Source: Corbicula japonica (lineage: Eukaryota > Mollusca > Bivalvia > Venerida > Cyrenidae). Taken from it: a stretch of DNA of 64,000 nucleotides. Under the pieces are notes generated by a model. That model was not told where the DNA came from and searched no databases. It worked only from the letters and a program-made list of their open reading frames with translations. The position numbers were made by a program, and so were the translations under genes. Location of the stretch: NCBI GenBank assembly GCA_038501625.1, contig JAZAYU010000117.1:682001-746000 (forward strand), written 5' to 3'. Positions 1-12,076 of this stretch are shown here, piece after piece. How positions within the stretch are numbered: position 1 is the stretch's first letter; every line of letters begins with the position of its first letter.

Positions 1-1662
1 ACAAAAAATAGATGGCAGAAAAAGGGTGTTTCACATTCATGCGTTTCCGCACTTCTTTACTCACCCCTGTCCCCACTTTTTATCCATGTTTAAGTTGTTT
101 TACTTCACTTAAAACGGTACACTATTAAAGATGGTGATGGTAAAGGTAGTAAATCGAGAATTTAGTGATTTCCCTTTAAAAACCGCGAACACCGCTCCGA
201 GCTCTATGCTTTTCGTTCTGAAAACTGAAAACGGGATTTGTGTATTTTTTTACAATGCCTTGATTTTGATTACTAAATTAGACCAGTTAAGCCGCTTAAC
301 GCTGTCTACGGTAGAATACTGAGCCAAAACCCTGCCCCAGAGGTCTCCAAAAAGATTGCAATCGCTCAAATAATTTGTTATCTATTACATCTACAAAAAT
401 ATCCTACATGGGTATAATGCGGATGATTAAATTCTTATGTTGCCACCTATTATATGTTACAAATAAAGTTTAACGACCAAAAATATACAAAACAAATTAA
501 TTTTACCATGCCAATTCGCGTATGTGTACGCAAACCAAGAAAAAAAAACATTAGACGGCTCTCAGATTTATCACTTGTATCTGTCCACGGGATTTAATTA
601 CTTGTACCCGTCAACTGCTGTATGGGAAATGGTCGAGTGTATTTAAGAAAAGGATGACATTTCTTAAAATTGACCCGTCCAATTTATGCCAAATCATTGC
701 CGCAGGTTACCGGCGTGTCACCTGCTGGTGTCGTATATAAATATACAGGATGTGGTGTAATACTCGTAGGCAGATTAAGTTGCAGTTGTATTTTTATTGG
801 ATGCATATAATGTCAAAGTTTTAATATTTGTTGCCAATAAAAATGACGAGCGAATGAATTACAGTATGAGCAATATTAGACCTAATGACACTTTTTAAGA
901 ATCACCAGATTTATGCTCGTATAATCTAATATACCACTAAAAACGTGTGCCTCTATAATCGGTGTCCGTGTCGGGGGGGGGGGGGGGCACGTGCCACCCC
1001 CGCTTGATCCGCCCTGGATGCATATAATTGTGAGCATAAAAGTGTTGGGTTCTCCATTAGAAACATTTTACGGATTTTTACGGGTTATTTCGTGGAACTC
1101 TTTCTTCTAAAATACTCATATGTTCATGTCCATTTATTTATTACGCGATGGTTAGGTTATAATTCGTGGATCCATCTGCCCACAGAATTCACGAAATCTT
1201 TTACCCCATGGATAATATTTTTACAGTAGTATTTTATATATCTTCACGACAGCAGAAAGATGCTCTTCCATGTTCATCAGGTATTTTAGTAGATTATCTG
1301 GATCATTATAACACACAGTTTGAATAATAACTTATATTAATTTGAGATTTGAGTTTGAAAGTTTAATTCGAGATATTGGGGCAAGATTAACAAAGACGAA
1401 ATTGCTTGCCAGATGTTTCATTGAAAGATGAGAGCTTTTAAAGACAGGTCATTTTTTCATATGTGCTCATTAGTACCGGTATTGATAAACTGAATCTTGA
1501 ATATGTATTGCGAAATATATTGATGATACAAGTAAATTTATTATGTTACCACACACTTTTCAATGTTAGAATTTCTAAATAAAATGAACAAAACGGATGT
1601 TTTTGATAATTTCGGTACATGTGCATAAAATACATTTCAGTTTAGTAAGTCTAAATCTAAAA
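1..1662. other. AT-rich non-coding stretch with one poly-G tract
   Basis: No supportable gene. Short open frames such as 131-322 show no domain or codon structure. The only marked feature is a 15-G run at 973-987 that runs into the palindrome GGCACGTGCC (986-995) and a C-rich mirror, which could be an end or tail of an old repeat. Confidence 0.5.
973..995. repeat. Poly-G run fused to a GGCACGTGCC palindrome
   Basis: Fifteen consecutive G, then GGCACGTGCC, then a short C run. Likely slippage-prone and a known trouble spot for assembly. No function can be assigned. Confidence 0.6.
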
Positions 1663-1740
1663 AAGTGAAATATGCATATGAGGAATAGCCAACCCAGGAA
1701 ATACAGCCTCCCCACGCAGACAAAAAGGAAGAGAGAGCAT
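1663..1740 (+). repeat. Dispersed repeat R2, 5' fragment (copy 1)
   Basis: Contains the R2 head: GTGAAATATGCATATGAGGAA, then ACAGCCTCCCCACGCAG, then a purine run and GAGAGAGCATG. The same order of motifs recurs at 2070, 20735, 26995, 43835, 55962, 57470, 58362 and 58968, and inverted at 34545 and 36605. Confidence 0.75.
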
Positions 1741-2069
1741 GGGTCTAAGTTCTGCGATTCTGTTTATAGTTTGAAAATCTGTTGTTTTTTTAGTGTAATT
1801 ATCTGTTAAAATATGTACATGTTGATGTGCAAAATGTTTACTCATTACAACATGATTAAGTTATTCAATTGTGAAGAGCAAAAGAATATTTGAACATTTT
1901 TGCGCTACATAAATATCATGTACATGTAATTGCAAGTCTCAATAATTAGTATTTTGGTTTCGTTGGTATAGTGAACGAAAAATGCGCAATATACGTACAA
2001 AGATATGTAGGAAATGTTGATGAATAGTTGTAGGAATCGAAGAAACTGGTTAGGCTACAAATGCATATC

Positions 2070-2165
2070 AAAAAAGTGAAATATGCATATCAGGAATGGC
2101 CACATCCAGCAGACACAGCCTCCCCTTACAACCAAATAGTAGAGAGGAAAAGAGATCATGGTATT
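2070..2165 (+). repeat. Dispersed repeat R2, 5' fragment (copy 2)
   Basis: Same head as copy 1, lying about 400 bp downstream in the same orientation: ATATGCATATCAGGAATG, CACAGCCTCCCC, AGTAGAGAGGAAAAGAGATC. It ends where the longer copies continue with the ACCGCCTTGG block. Confidence 0.8.
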
Positions 2166-3282
2166 ACAAGAATCGTTCAGTACCGGTATATTGTGTAACT
2201 AAGAAATGTTACAGTTGAATGTCTAACTCATTTAAAGCTGCCTATTCGTAAGTTTATGATGGAATTCTTCAGTGTCTCAAAAGTCTTAATATTATTGATT
2301 ACACTAGCATGTCTATAAATGAACAAGAACAACTTTTGTCAAATGTTGGGAATAATTGGTACAATGTACATTAGGGGCCTCTTGCGAGTGCCTTTTTTCT
2401 GCGTTAGTACCATTAAAAAACTTATTAATAAGCATAATTTGAAAACACAATTAAGATAAATTTAATGATAACAAACGTAAAATTATCTCGGCAAACCTTG
2501 ATATAAGCTCTTGGTAGCCCGAATTTAAATTTTTATTAAAACAGTGACATTTAAATGCGAATATCTATTTATTCAAACTCTGCGTGATATGTTATTATAT
2601 TTTATCTTCTTTACATTGGAATAAAATCTATTTTGAAATTCGTGAAAAGATATTTATATTTGATAATTATTTTAGTTTAATAATTGCTGTTATGTTCTAG
2701 AATAGAAACGGAACTTAAAAATAGCCATTTAAGCGTCTTTTTTTCTCTACTTATGATCATAAATAAAAAAGCAGGGTAGAACAAAAGTTGTTCGAGTTAC
2801 GTAGATCATTATGATATTTCAAATACATAGAATGTCTCAATGCAACGATCTTACTTAAATCATATTATACTTGTACAAATGCGTGTTCAAGGCAAATTGG
2901 GTATCACTTTGGAGTAAACAACATACTTTTTTAGTTTAATTTTAATCTCTACGTGTAGGGAAAAATGGAGGAAATCAGGATGCCTTCAAATTGTCGTTGT
3001 TTTTCAATAACCGTCGTCGGGAAGCGGAAATATTTTGCATATTTCAATAAAGCGATCCTCACACATTATTCTGACCAAATTTCATAAGATTTGGACAATA
3101 TTTTGTTTTTGACGTCTAAACTGGATGAGAAACGTGTCCATCCACCTTAAATCGAATTGTGTATTGAATAATTTATCGATTCGGAAGTGAAAAAATAATC
3201 AGAATTTTTGTTTAGTATTTTATTACGTGAAAACCTATAATACTGTGATTTTAATAAGATCTTTTGTTTCGTTTTCTTCATA
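2166..3282. other. AT-rich non-coding stretch downstream of the GPCR exon
   Basis: Should contain intron sequence of the GPCR if the gene is intact. I looked for TM3-type motifs (S-V-x-T-L, ERY) on the minus strand and found none. Nothing else is supportable. Confidence 0.4.
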
Positions 3283-3353
3283 TTAAGAACTTTTATTGTC
3301 ATTTACTGCTTCTGTAACAATATTTCTGTGAACAACAAAAACTTTTGTCAAAA

Positions 3354-3359
3354 ACTTAC
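3354..3359 (-). promoter_or_regulatory. Splice donor of the GPCR exon (GTAAGT)
   Basis: On the minus strand the sequence reads ATG T|GTAAGT directly after the ECL1 Trp motif. It matches the canonical animal donor and leaves phase 1. The conserved Cys codon would be completed by the next exon starting with GY. The downstream frame loses GPCR similarity and stops at 3283, which supports splicing here. Confidence 0.65.
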
Positions 3360-3714
3360 ACATAGTTTCCCCGAAGTACCACACGTCCTGGGCATAGATG
3401 TCAACCAGAACGGTTGGCATACAAACAGTAAGCACGAGTATGTCAGCTACACACAGATTTATTAGGAAGACATTCACCGAGGTTTTCATGTTCCGGTTCA
3501 AACACACCACCAGAACCACCAGCAAGTTTCCAAACACTCCAAGCAGAAATATAAATACAAAAAATACCGTTGACACAACCTGTGAACTGAGGTAATAAGT
3601 GGGTACTGTTTTCACCTTATTTAAAACATCTGAACTCATGGCAACGTTGCTAAAATTCCCCATACTACTACAATTCTGATCAATTTCAATAAAAGTTATA
3701 TTGTTATCACACAT
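3360..3714 (-). CDS. Class A (rhodopsin-family) GPCR, first coding exon, partial
   Basis: Seen: 118 complete codons from an ATG at 3714 plus one base of codon 119. The N-terminal ~45 residues are polar with N-glycosylation-type sites (NNIT, NFS). TM1 (about 47-71) carries the GN signature (FGNLLVV), followed by a short basic loop. TM2 (about 80-104) has NLCVAD with the conserved Asp and a CMP turn. The first extracellular loop has the Trp motif VWYFGE. The exon stops at T|GTAAGT (donor 3359-3354), splitting the codon of the conserved TM3 cysteine. Reading on gives a non-GPCR tail and a stop, so an intron is expected. Family knowledge: this layout is typical of peptide receptors (orexin/allatotropin/GHSR-like); the ligand cannot be assigned. 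I found no TM3-TM7 in the remaining 3.3 kb downstream, so the other exons probably lie outside the window. It acts in the plasma membrane if functional. Confidence 0.8.
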
Positions 3715-4139
3715 GTTACCGCGATTTTAATAAAGCAAAATGTTTCATTAAGTTCATTATTATTTTGAACATTCACATGCTTTTAATATTCTTCCAATGT
3801 TAGTTTCATATTCAAATAAAATTGTGCGTTATTAACAATCCGCTCATATATATTTACTCCTTTTAGGCTTTCAAAAGTAACTGGAGCGTATCGACAGCAG
3901 CGGACAACTCGTATATGTTGCAATTTTGTCCTTCGGTATAAATTCACTTTTTTAAGTAAAGGACTTTATAAAAATATTTCGCTTTGCCTATCTGTCATAG
4001 GAATGCATTTTGACTGCTCGAAAACCACATTTAAGATATTGTTAACATCACCAACTGCTAGATATAAGTAGCAGCGTCGCTTATCTTTGCTGCTGTATTG
4101 GAAAACATTTTATACAGCGAAGATTCCAATAGGTAAATA

Positions 4140-4660
4140 AAACATAACAATATGGAGCAATATATGAATTCATTGTATCATTAATTTGGCTGGCCTTTGC
4201 TTTCGCGCAGACGATAACAAATGACATTTCTTGCGCTAAAACAAATACTGCAGCTATGATTGCAATGTTTAAACAAAATATGATATACGTATACAGCAAT
4301 ATACGGACATACATGTATCATTTAATTTTGCAGGACCTTATGTTCACCAAGTTGCTACAGATGATATTTCTTTCGCAAAAAAAAAACGTTTCAATACAGA
4401 CAGATTTTTAACATTTAAAAACAAATCATGATGTATACAGCAATATACGATTCTAGCATTTAATTTTGCGCTGTATTTTTTCACGGTGTTGTTATAAATA
4501 ACATTTTTTGCGCGAAAAACGTTTCAATGGAGCCAGGAATTCAATATGTTAACAAAAAAATGATATAAACAGCAATACACGGTTATAACATTTCATTTTG
4601 CGGGGCTTTGTTATCGCACAGACGCTACAAATGAATTTTTTCTGCGAATACAAATTCGCT
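4140..4660. repeat. Degenerate tandem repeat, about 130-142 bp period, four units
   Basis: The block AAATGACATTTCTTGCGC recurs in diverged form near 4215, 4356, 4495 and 4627. Each copy is flanked by ATACAGCAATATACGG-like and CATTTAATTTTGC-like segments in the same order. Spacing shrinks from about 142 to 132 bp. The unit resembles the CGCGAAAATTAA-type sequence common elsewhere in the window (for example 22.3-22.8 kb). The 77-codon minus-strand frame inside it is a by-product. Confidence 0.6.
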
Positions 4661-4743
4661 AGATTATTTTTATAACATAAGCTTATTCCTTGTTCCATTT
4701 CGATGAGTTTTCGATTCGCGCGAAAATTAAACCCTTTTGCATA

Positions 4744-5056
<313 letters not shown>

Positions 5057-7013
5057 AGTTTTATTTTTATTTATTGTTTTTATTTTTATTTCAACTTCTA
5101 ATTCACATATTATTGTCACGAGAAATGAAATTATTACATATTACACAACCTGAAAATAATTTGTTCGGTGGGTAAATATTTTCCATTGAGTGGAGTTTAT
5201 CCTCTACAACCCATGACAATAATTGTATTGATATAAATATTTCTACCTGTATTTATATATTTCGTATACATAGGTGTTAACTTGTTAACTTCGTTCATGT
5301 AACATGAATCTTAACTTAAAAACATGTTTTTATGTTTCACAACCCTAGAGACGTGGTCTATATTTCAGACAATCGGATAGTACTTGAGATTTGAAATTAG
5401 TCTCCATTTTCAGGTTTATGATCTTAGGCCAAGTCATGTTTGACGAGTATTAAGTACAATTTACAACTGAATTTATATACATATTTCCAAGGTATGTTTG
5501 GTATCTGTTCACATTAGTTTCTACACAGTGTGAGTAGACAGCATTTTTACATTTTCATCTGATTGATGCGAACTTAAACCAAATTTATATAAAAACTTAC
5601 TAAACGACGGTTTTATAAATATATTTTTTATATTATTCTTAATCTCTTTTTATATTATTTTACGTTTTATTTCATTTTTTTATTTTTATTATTTCAACTT
5701 GCTTCTCGATGCGGGTGTTGCATTTGAATTCACTGTTTTTTGAACGAGTATACAGAATGAATATTACGGAGGTTTAATTTTATTGCACTAATATTCACAG
5801 ATTAATTTCTTCACCCATCCCCCGACCCCATCCCACCCCCCAAAAAATTAAAACCATTAGCTAACGCCAATATAATTAGCAAACACCAGATAAGTGCGAA
5901 GGATGTACATGTACCTCTTTCAAAACATTGCTAATTAACATCAAGTGACAAGACTTTAGTGATAATTGGCACCCTTATTTGACAGTTGAAATCCCAACAA
6001 TTACCCCTATAATTTCAAAGGGTTAATTTCGTAACCTTGTTGGGATTAAATTTTGCTCTTTTGGAAGGTTAGTTACTTATATGGATACGAAGATAGTTAC
6101 ATGATAATCAGTTTTATAAAAGAAACAAAACATATTATTAAGCATATGACATACATTGGCGAATTATTCATTATTTTCCAGTGATTACTAGTCTTCCAGA
6201 AATTTGCAATACCAAAATTGCTCAACTGTTTGATGATAAACAACATTTAAATAATCTGGTTTTCCACACGACTGTCGATATTGTTTTCAGCAAACTGATC
6301 ATAATTCTTTTCAGCGAAAGAAAGATATTATTGCTATTAATTCTCCGTCATCGTGTCAACAAAAAGTGATGGCTTTGCTTAATTTATCTTTAGCACACAA
6401 ACATGTTTTTCAACGTGAATTTTGCACGTAATCCGAAAATCGCTTTTTTTCAACAAAAACCAATAAGCTCATCAAGAAGCAGCTCAGATCAGTTAAATTG
6501 TTTTTGTCACAATTTTTTGTTTTGAGTTGACGTGACCGAGTCAATCAGATATCAGATTTTTTTCTTAAGTTAATTTTCCGATATAGGATGGTCGATTTTT
6601 GCGTGCATGTTTTTCCAGATAATTTAAATGGCATGTAAGTAATCAATAAACACTGATTTGCAAGTGGGGTAAGCCCGCCTCATCGGGGTTCTCATTTTCG
6701 ATAATTGTTTGTGGTGTATAGTTTGAAATGTTATTGATCATTTAATAAACCATGCTCTCTTTTAATCTAAACTTTCTGGCCACGTTGGTACGCTGTGCAA
6801 TCTGGATCTATTCCTAATACGCATATTTAATATTTTTGCGAAATACTTTGGTATTTTGTCAGTTAGAAATGAAGTTGTAGTCGCAAAACACACGCACTGT
6901 CAGTACATGTAATTATTGATAGGTGAACCATGGGATAGTGTTTTTTCTCATCTTTACCATGTATATCTGCATATTTGACAGTCATGTGAAAATGTATATT
7001 TTTATAACTTACC
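5057..7013. other. AT-rich non-coding stretch with one small hairpin
   Basis: No gene. An imperfect hairpin at 5991-6046 pairs ATCCCAACAATTAC with GTAACCTTGTTGGGAT and could be a small foldback remnant. C-rich patch at 5819-5842. Confidence 0.45.
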
Positions 7014-7018
7014 TTACT

Positions 7019-7415
7019 CAGGGTGGGAAATCACGTGACAAAAACATGGCCGCCAACCAAAAAATTCTCTCGGTTCGAGTTATGTTTTTACTTCGCTTAT
7101 TTCTGGACCATTTTAAATGAAATAAACACTAAACTTGCGAAAACTTGCCAGAAGAACGATACCATCAAGATCCAAGTGTACCCTATCACCGAGTTGTGCA
7201 AGCTGCCAAACACTTTACACGAAATACCGCATAAACTACAAAAGTTGGCAAAATTTGGAATACACTATGAAATCTGTCTTCGTGTACGGGGTACTTTAGT
7301 GTTTATTTCATTTAAAATGGTCTAGGAATAAGCGAGAAACAAGTAAAAACTTACATCGAACCGAGAGAATTTTTTGGTTGGCGGCCATGTTTTTGTCTCG
7401 TGATTCCCCACCCTG
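7019..7415. mobile_element. Foldback MITE, 397 bp, TIR starting CAGGGTGGG
   Basis: Terminal arms of about 110 bp are inverted copies. The outer 36 bp start CAGGGTGGGAAATCACG at the left and, read inverted from the right, CAGGGTGGGGAATCACG, with only two mismatches over the 36 bp. TTACT flanks both sides (7014-7018 and 7416-7420), consistent with a 5-bp target duplication. The 100-codon frame within is a by-product of the palindrome. Superfamily not assignable from the TIR alone. Confidence 0.85.
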
Positions 7416-7893
7416 TTACTGTTCGGATTGTATGAGTTGTGATGTATGTAAAAAGGTTAAACAATAAGTAGTTCACAACAAACGGTTTAGAATTTCATGA
7501 AATATGATCCAAACTAATATCCTGTTTTACAAATAAAATGCGATGATTAAAGCTGTCCAAATTCTAGTTTGACAATTTTGTTGATGACCAGTTTACATCT
7601 ACACTATTTGTACTAAACAGGTCTTGTTTTAGCATATTTTATTTGTCATACAAATGCAAAAAAGGTCCTGGCAACAATTGACCTAATAATTCTTATCAAG
7701 TTAGTACATGTACAGTAACTGTAGGCAGGCCGGGCCCAATAACACGTATAAGTTAAGCCTTCGGACGCTACAGCTGTAAAGAGGGCGTCATAAGTTAAAA
7801 AAAATGATCCAGAAACAATTTTGGAAGAAGATAACAAAAGAAGGGTAAATGTCAGTGATAAACACTTTGTAACAGTTGCCTAGTCAACTTATT

Positions 7894-8265
7894 TGGGGCA
7901 CGCCACGGGAAAAGATACCTTCAGTCATATTTTGACTTTTTAGTTGATGCTATATTTAGGAAAAACCAACAATCATCTTTTATATCTTCTTAACTATCAA
8001 GTGAATTTCTAGCATAGTCTGACCAGCACAAAATTTATAAACTTGTCAGAATATGTTACAAATTCGCCTATTAGTTATGAAGAAATAATAGATAAATGTT
8101 GGTTCTTTTTATTTTACCGCGAAAAAACATAACATTTATAATTATACTAGTCGGAAACCGTTAAAAATTCACCAACTTGTTATGCAGAAATAATAGATAA
8201 TTGGGGTTTTGTTTAACCGCGAAATGCTTATTTTTTTCTCTTCAACGTTATCACGCAATTTCAAG
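7894..8265. mobile_element. MITE-like element, TIR family TGGGGCACGCCACGG (copy 1, one end)
   Basis: Begins TGGGGCACGCCACGGGAAAA and continues with ATACCTTC, an A-rich block and ACCGCGAAATGC. This is the inverted order of the complete element at 19431-19683. It has an internal duplication around GAAATAATAGATAA (near 8084 and 8189). No clean right TIR is visible, so this copy is truncated or diverged. Confidence 0.6.
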
Positions 8266-8607
8266 GAATAGCATCGCCTTCCCAAAGACAAATTGTCCGT
8301 GACGTTTCCCATTTAGTAATTGTTATGCACAATGATAATCCTCTATGTACATGTTAATACGTTTGACATAAGGCAATTTTTATAGTGAGCAGATTATTTC
8401 TCGTACATTAGGTTAAAACAATTGCAATTAATAACACTAATTTCTTTTGAATTGCATTTGGTTTTAAAATTTGAAGACAAGAGCAAAATATCCTCAGTGT
8501 CTTCGTTGTGTGTTGTATGTATATACAAATACTATCTCGTAACTGCGGACTGAGCGGACTAAAAGACTTCCATTAGGTGTTGTTTGTATTAAAAAAAAAC
8601 GTATTTC

Positions 8608-8840
8608 TGTTTTTCCATTACTGCCCATGAACAGGCTCAATCAAACCGAGCCTGCAATATTTCGTATTTGTCGTGGTCGAGGGTCTTCAAAGTTCCCTTT
8701 TCATCTATTTCAATCTCACAGTAGCGTTGTTTGTGCCGTGTGGCAGCTGTAAAAAGTCTCCCCGTACATTCAATCAGTGCCGTTGTCAGTTACGTCCTTT
8801 GAAGATCGTCAATCTCGATATTTATGCACTATGTTAATAG
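8608..8840 (+). repeat. Dispersed repeat R1, partial unit
   Basis: Carries the R1 core: TTACTGCCCATGAACAGG, the hairpin CAGGCTC...GAGCCTG, a GTCGTGGTCGAGGG segment, AGTAGCGTTGTTTGTG and GTCTCCCCGTACATTCAATC. The first half of the outer hairpin (GGGCAGTAA) is missing in this copy. Confidence 0.85.
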
Positions 8841-8949
8841 TACTTCTAAATTAACTTGTGTTTTTAATATTTCGGCCAGTATAAAGATGAGTGGTTTCAA
8901 TATCCCAGCCAATATAAATATGAATATTGTTCAATCACCCCCAGGAATA

Positions 8950-9375
8950 TACTGCCTGCTTTTTAAATTTTGCCTTTGGCGTTGTCTGTGATATGCAGGA
9001 TATATATTCTAAGATACCCTCTCAAAATTCTATTCTGTTTAGTTCCGCCCATTGTTTTCTCGTTTAGGGCAAACCAATTATTTTATCTGGGGACCATACG
9101 CCGCTGAACATGGAATGGTATTAATCTGAAAATACCGCAATGAAGGTTCCATGTTCACCGCCATATGCATACCATCGTTTAGGATGGGTCAAAATTGTAC
9201 TGTTTATTGGTGTAAATATTGAATTGCGCTCAACCCGGGGCTATGCGGCGTGGGCAGTAAAAAGCATTTCCATTACTGCCCATGAACAGGCTTAATCAAA
9301 CCGAGCCTGCAATAGTTTCATATTTGTCGTGGTCGAGGGTCTTCAAAGTTCCCGTTTCATCTATTTTAATGGAAA
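8950..9375 (+). repeat. Dispersed repeat R1, extended copy
   Basis: The longest R1 copy with 21745-22085. It contains an upstream segment (TGATATGCAGGAT, CATACGCCGCTGAACATGG, GGTTCCATGTTCACCGCC), then GCGCTCAACCCGGGGCTA, both hairpins, and the segment ending GTTCCCGTTTCATC. In the inner hairpin CAGGCTT replaces CAGGCTC, which still pairs by G-T. Confidence 0.85.
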
Positions 9376-9612
9376 AAACAAGTGCTGCCGTAGTAACGGC
9401 GGTTAGGATATAGAGTTACCTGTATTTTCATGTGTTAAAAATAAAATGTAATATAAGTCATAACATGTTGTTCATTCAAAATAACCTTGGATCTACAGAG
9501 AAGGAACTGCCAATTCTTTTTACCGAGAGCTATAAAAACCCTTGATACTGATTTATCTATCTCGAGTGAAGAAACTTTAGAAAATATGCTGAAGGCAAAA
9601 TGAAGGGAGAAA

Positions 9613-9832
9613 GGGAGGGACGAACGAACCAATACACCACAATGTTGAATAACTCTTTCAGGATGTCTGAAATAAGATCCGTAATTCCACTGTTCGTTTA
9701 TATCCATAGCCATAAAAACCGCGAACATAGGGAGGGACGAACGAATACAACACATTGAGTGTTGAATAACTCTTTCAGGATGTCTGAAATAAGATACTTA
9801 CTGCCACTGTTCGTTTATATCCATAGCCATAA
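9613..9832 (+). repeat. Two-copy tandem duplication, about 115 bp unit
   Basis: GGGAGGGACGAACGAA starts at about 9613 and 9730. Each is followed by TTGAATAACTCTTTCAGG and ACTGTTCGTTTATATCC. The second unit differs by small indels. The minus-strand frame 9435-9755 lies over it and has no recognisable domain. Confidence 0.85.
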
Positions 9833-11414
9833 ATTACAGCAAAGTTAACATATTGTTTTGAAAATTACCAGATGTCAAAATGTAATTATATTTTGTATTG
9901 CATTATGAATAATTAAAACTATAATTATTGTGTTATTAAAATTGTATAATAACAAGAACAGCACACTATTGCGGAAAAGATAAATATTAATTTTAAGTCT
10001 CATAAAGATTGGTACCTGGTATGAAGTGCATTGGTGTCATAATAAAAATCAACCCACTTGAATGAAACTAAAAATAATGAATTACAAAATATGTATTTGG
10101 TCCCTCTAGCGCCTACTTTTTTCAAATATATTTTTCCGATAATAAATGTCACTTTAATGGATAAAAGACATATTTGTCTTGTAGTTAATTTAAAAATAAT
10201 GTAAAAGAATCTGCACTTAAACATGTCTAAGTGATTGGAAAATAAGAAAATAAAAATGTTAATCACTTTTAACACTTTCAGGATAGTGTTAGAAGACTAT
10301 TTGTGTCTTTTTGCAGTTTTTACACAAAACATGTGTGAGTTTTTATAGGCTTCAATAAAAAGTGAATTCAGAATTTGATAAAAGGCCATAAATAACGTCT
10401 ATGGGATTACATATCTTCTTTAAATAGGAATCAGAATGTTTATAAATATACTTAGACATTCTGTAAATTTTGACATCAAAATGACACACGTTACTCGCTT
10501 TAACGTGAGTAAATTAATTATTTCCTTATCTCATCATACGTAAAAAACACAAACAAAAACTAGGATTAGGTCGTTGTATTCAGCGGATATATACATTAAA
10601 TGTTTCAAATGTCTGTATAGTCCAAGTGCAAGTTGCTCAAAACTGTCCAAACAGAGATAGAAGTCAGTGGGCCTGTAGTGTGCGAACCGTCCGAATGAAA
10701 AGCTGACATCAGTAGCTCTGGCTATTTAGCTGTCCAGCAGACGATCTCTAAAACTTCCAACACATCTGGATAAAGCTTCATCTAATAGTACCACTCGAAC
10801 CTGAAACTAGTGCCTTAAAATATCCATATTTCTTACATGATAAATAAATATATTGTTTATGACTAAGAGAATACACCAAACTCGAAAACACCTGAAACAA
10901 AAATAAACACTTTATTTACACCCATTTTTCGATTTATTCCCTGAAAGTTCTGTTAAACATCGGCAGCCATCCCAAAACAATATATTTACAACATATAGGG
11001 CGGGTGGGCGGTTGCCGACATGTTTACCGCTGAATAGAAACGCCTCGAATGGTGTACACAGATAAAACCAACAATTAAATAGCCAAATCGCACGAGATAC
11101 ACGCACCTTTTCCCTCCACACTGACAATTACCGTCATGTTCGTATTATTCGAAACGTAAATAATTTCATTTTTTTTCCAAAACCCTTAAACAATTAACGC
11201 AACTCATAGGAGGCAGAGAAATCTTTTTACTTTAAACCATACAAACGCACAAAGTGAATCATAAAAAAGATATAACTAAAAAACGTAAAATTTGGAAATT
11301 ATCTGTAAATCGTTACCAAATTCGTAGTTTTGTGTTCCACTTTGTTACAATGTTTTTTAATGTCAAAGATAGATTTTAAAAAAAGTATCAAAATCAACAA
11401 GAAAATGATAACGA
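9833..11414. other. Non-coding stretch; short inverted segment near 10960-11022
   Basis: No supportable gene. CATCGGCAGCC (about 10958) and GGTTGCCGACATG (about 11009) are imperfect inverted copies beside a GGGCGGGTGGGCGG run. The 71-codon minus-strand frame over this part has no family match that I can see. Confidence 0.4.
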
Positions 11415-11416
11415 TA

Positions 11417-11594
11417 CAGTTAAACCTGCCTTAGCAGCCACCTGCGAATAACAACCACTTGTCTTAAACAGCCAGTTTTAATATGTCATAAACTGACATT
11501 TTGTTCTCGTTTTCACCTGTCTTTAACAGTCACCTGTGTAAAGCAGCGACCTTTTGTAACTCCCTTGGGTGGCTGCTAAAGACAGGTTTGACTG
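11417..11594. mobile_element. Tc1/mariner-type MITE, 178 bp, TA flanks
   Basis: Inverted ends: CAGTTAAACCTGCCTTAGCA at the left and, inverted from the right, CAGTCAAACCTGTCTTTAGC. Both continue into GCAGCCACC. The element is bounded by TA on each side (11415-11416 and 11595-11596), the target duplication of the Tc1/mariner superfamily. No coding capacity. Confidence 0.85.
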
Positions 11595-11800
11595 TAATAT
11601 CATAATATTTTGCAAAGTTAAATAAGTTATTTTAGTGATTAATACCGTGATTTGTATTAACCTTTTTATTAGTTCATCTTATTTATTTAGTAGATTTTAA
11701 TAATAAGAATGCGTTTTTACTCCCTTTCTAAGTCCATGATTTTGAAAACGAAATATGTACAGGAGGAATTGTTAAAGGTAATTAAACAATTAATATCTGA

Positions 11801-12073
11801 CCAAGTGGGAATACAGGCTGTAATGCCGATACAGGCTGTAACAATTTCGGCTATAAATTTATAGATTTTTTACAATTTAATAATTTGTATATTTTGAATG
11901 GTAGAACCAATGGTGACTATGATGGTAATTTAACCTGCAAAGGTTCAAGTTGTGTAGACTATTTCATATGTTCCTCAAATTTGTTTGAATGTATCGAATG
12001 TTTAAGAGTTGAAGAATTTTGTAATTTACTTTCTGATGTACATAATCCGATTTCTCTAAGCTTTAAATTTAGC
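11801..12073 (+). pseudogene. LINE endonuclease domain, C-terminal fragment
   Basis: The frame reads GYKFIDFLQFNNLYILNGR, then CVDYFICS and LSDVHNPISLSF. The ILNGR..GD segment and the final SDVH (catalytic His of the APE fold) are hallmarks of LINE endonucleases. The frame opens after a TGA at 11798-11800, which lies at or near the 5' truncation point. A TAG at 12074 ends it although the linker continues. It lacks the catalytic Glu and the first half of the fold. Confidence 0.85.
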
Positions 12074-12076
12074 TAG

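Noticed and set aside
4081..4314. 77-codon minus-strand frame with a hydrophobic N-terminus, possible GPCR exon
   Set aside because: It overlaps the degenerate tandem block and has no conserved GPCR residues.
7023..7325. 100-codon plus-strand frame
   Set aside because: It lies wholly within the foldback MITE and exists because the palindrome lacks stops in one frame.
9435..9755. 106-codon minus-strand frame
   Set aside because: It runs across a two-copy tandem duplication and has no recognisable domain.
10912..11127. 71-codon minus-strand frame in less AT-rich DNA
   Set aside because: No family match, and no splice or promoter context I can defend; overlaps a short inverted repeat.
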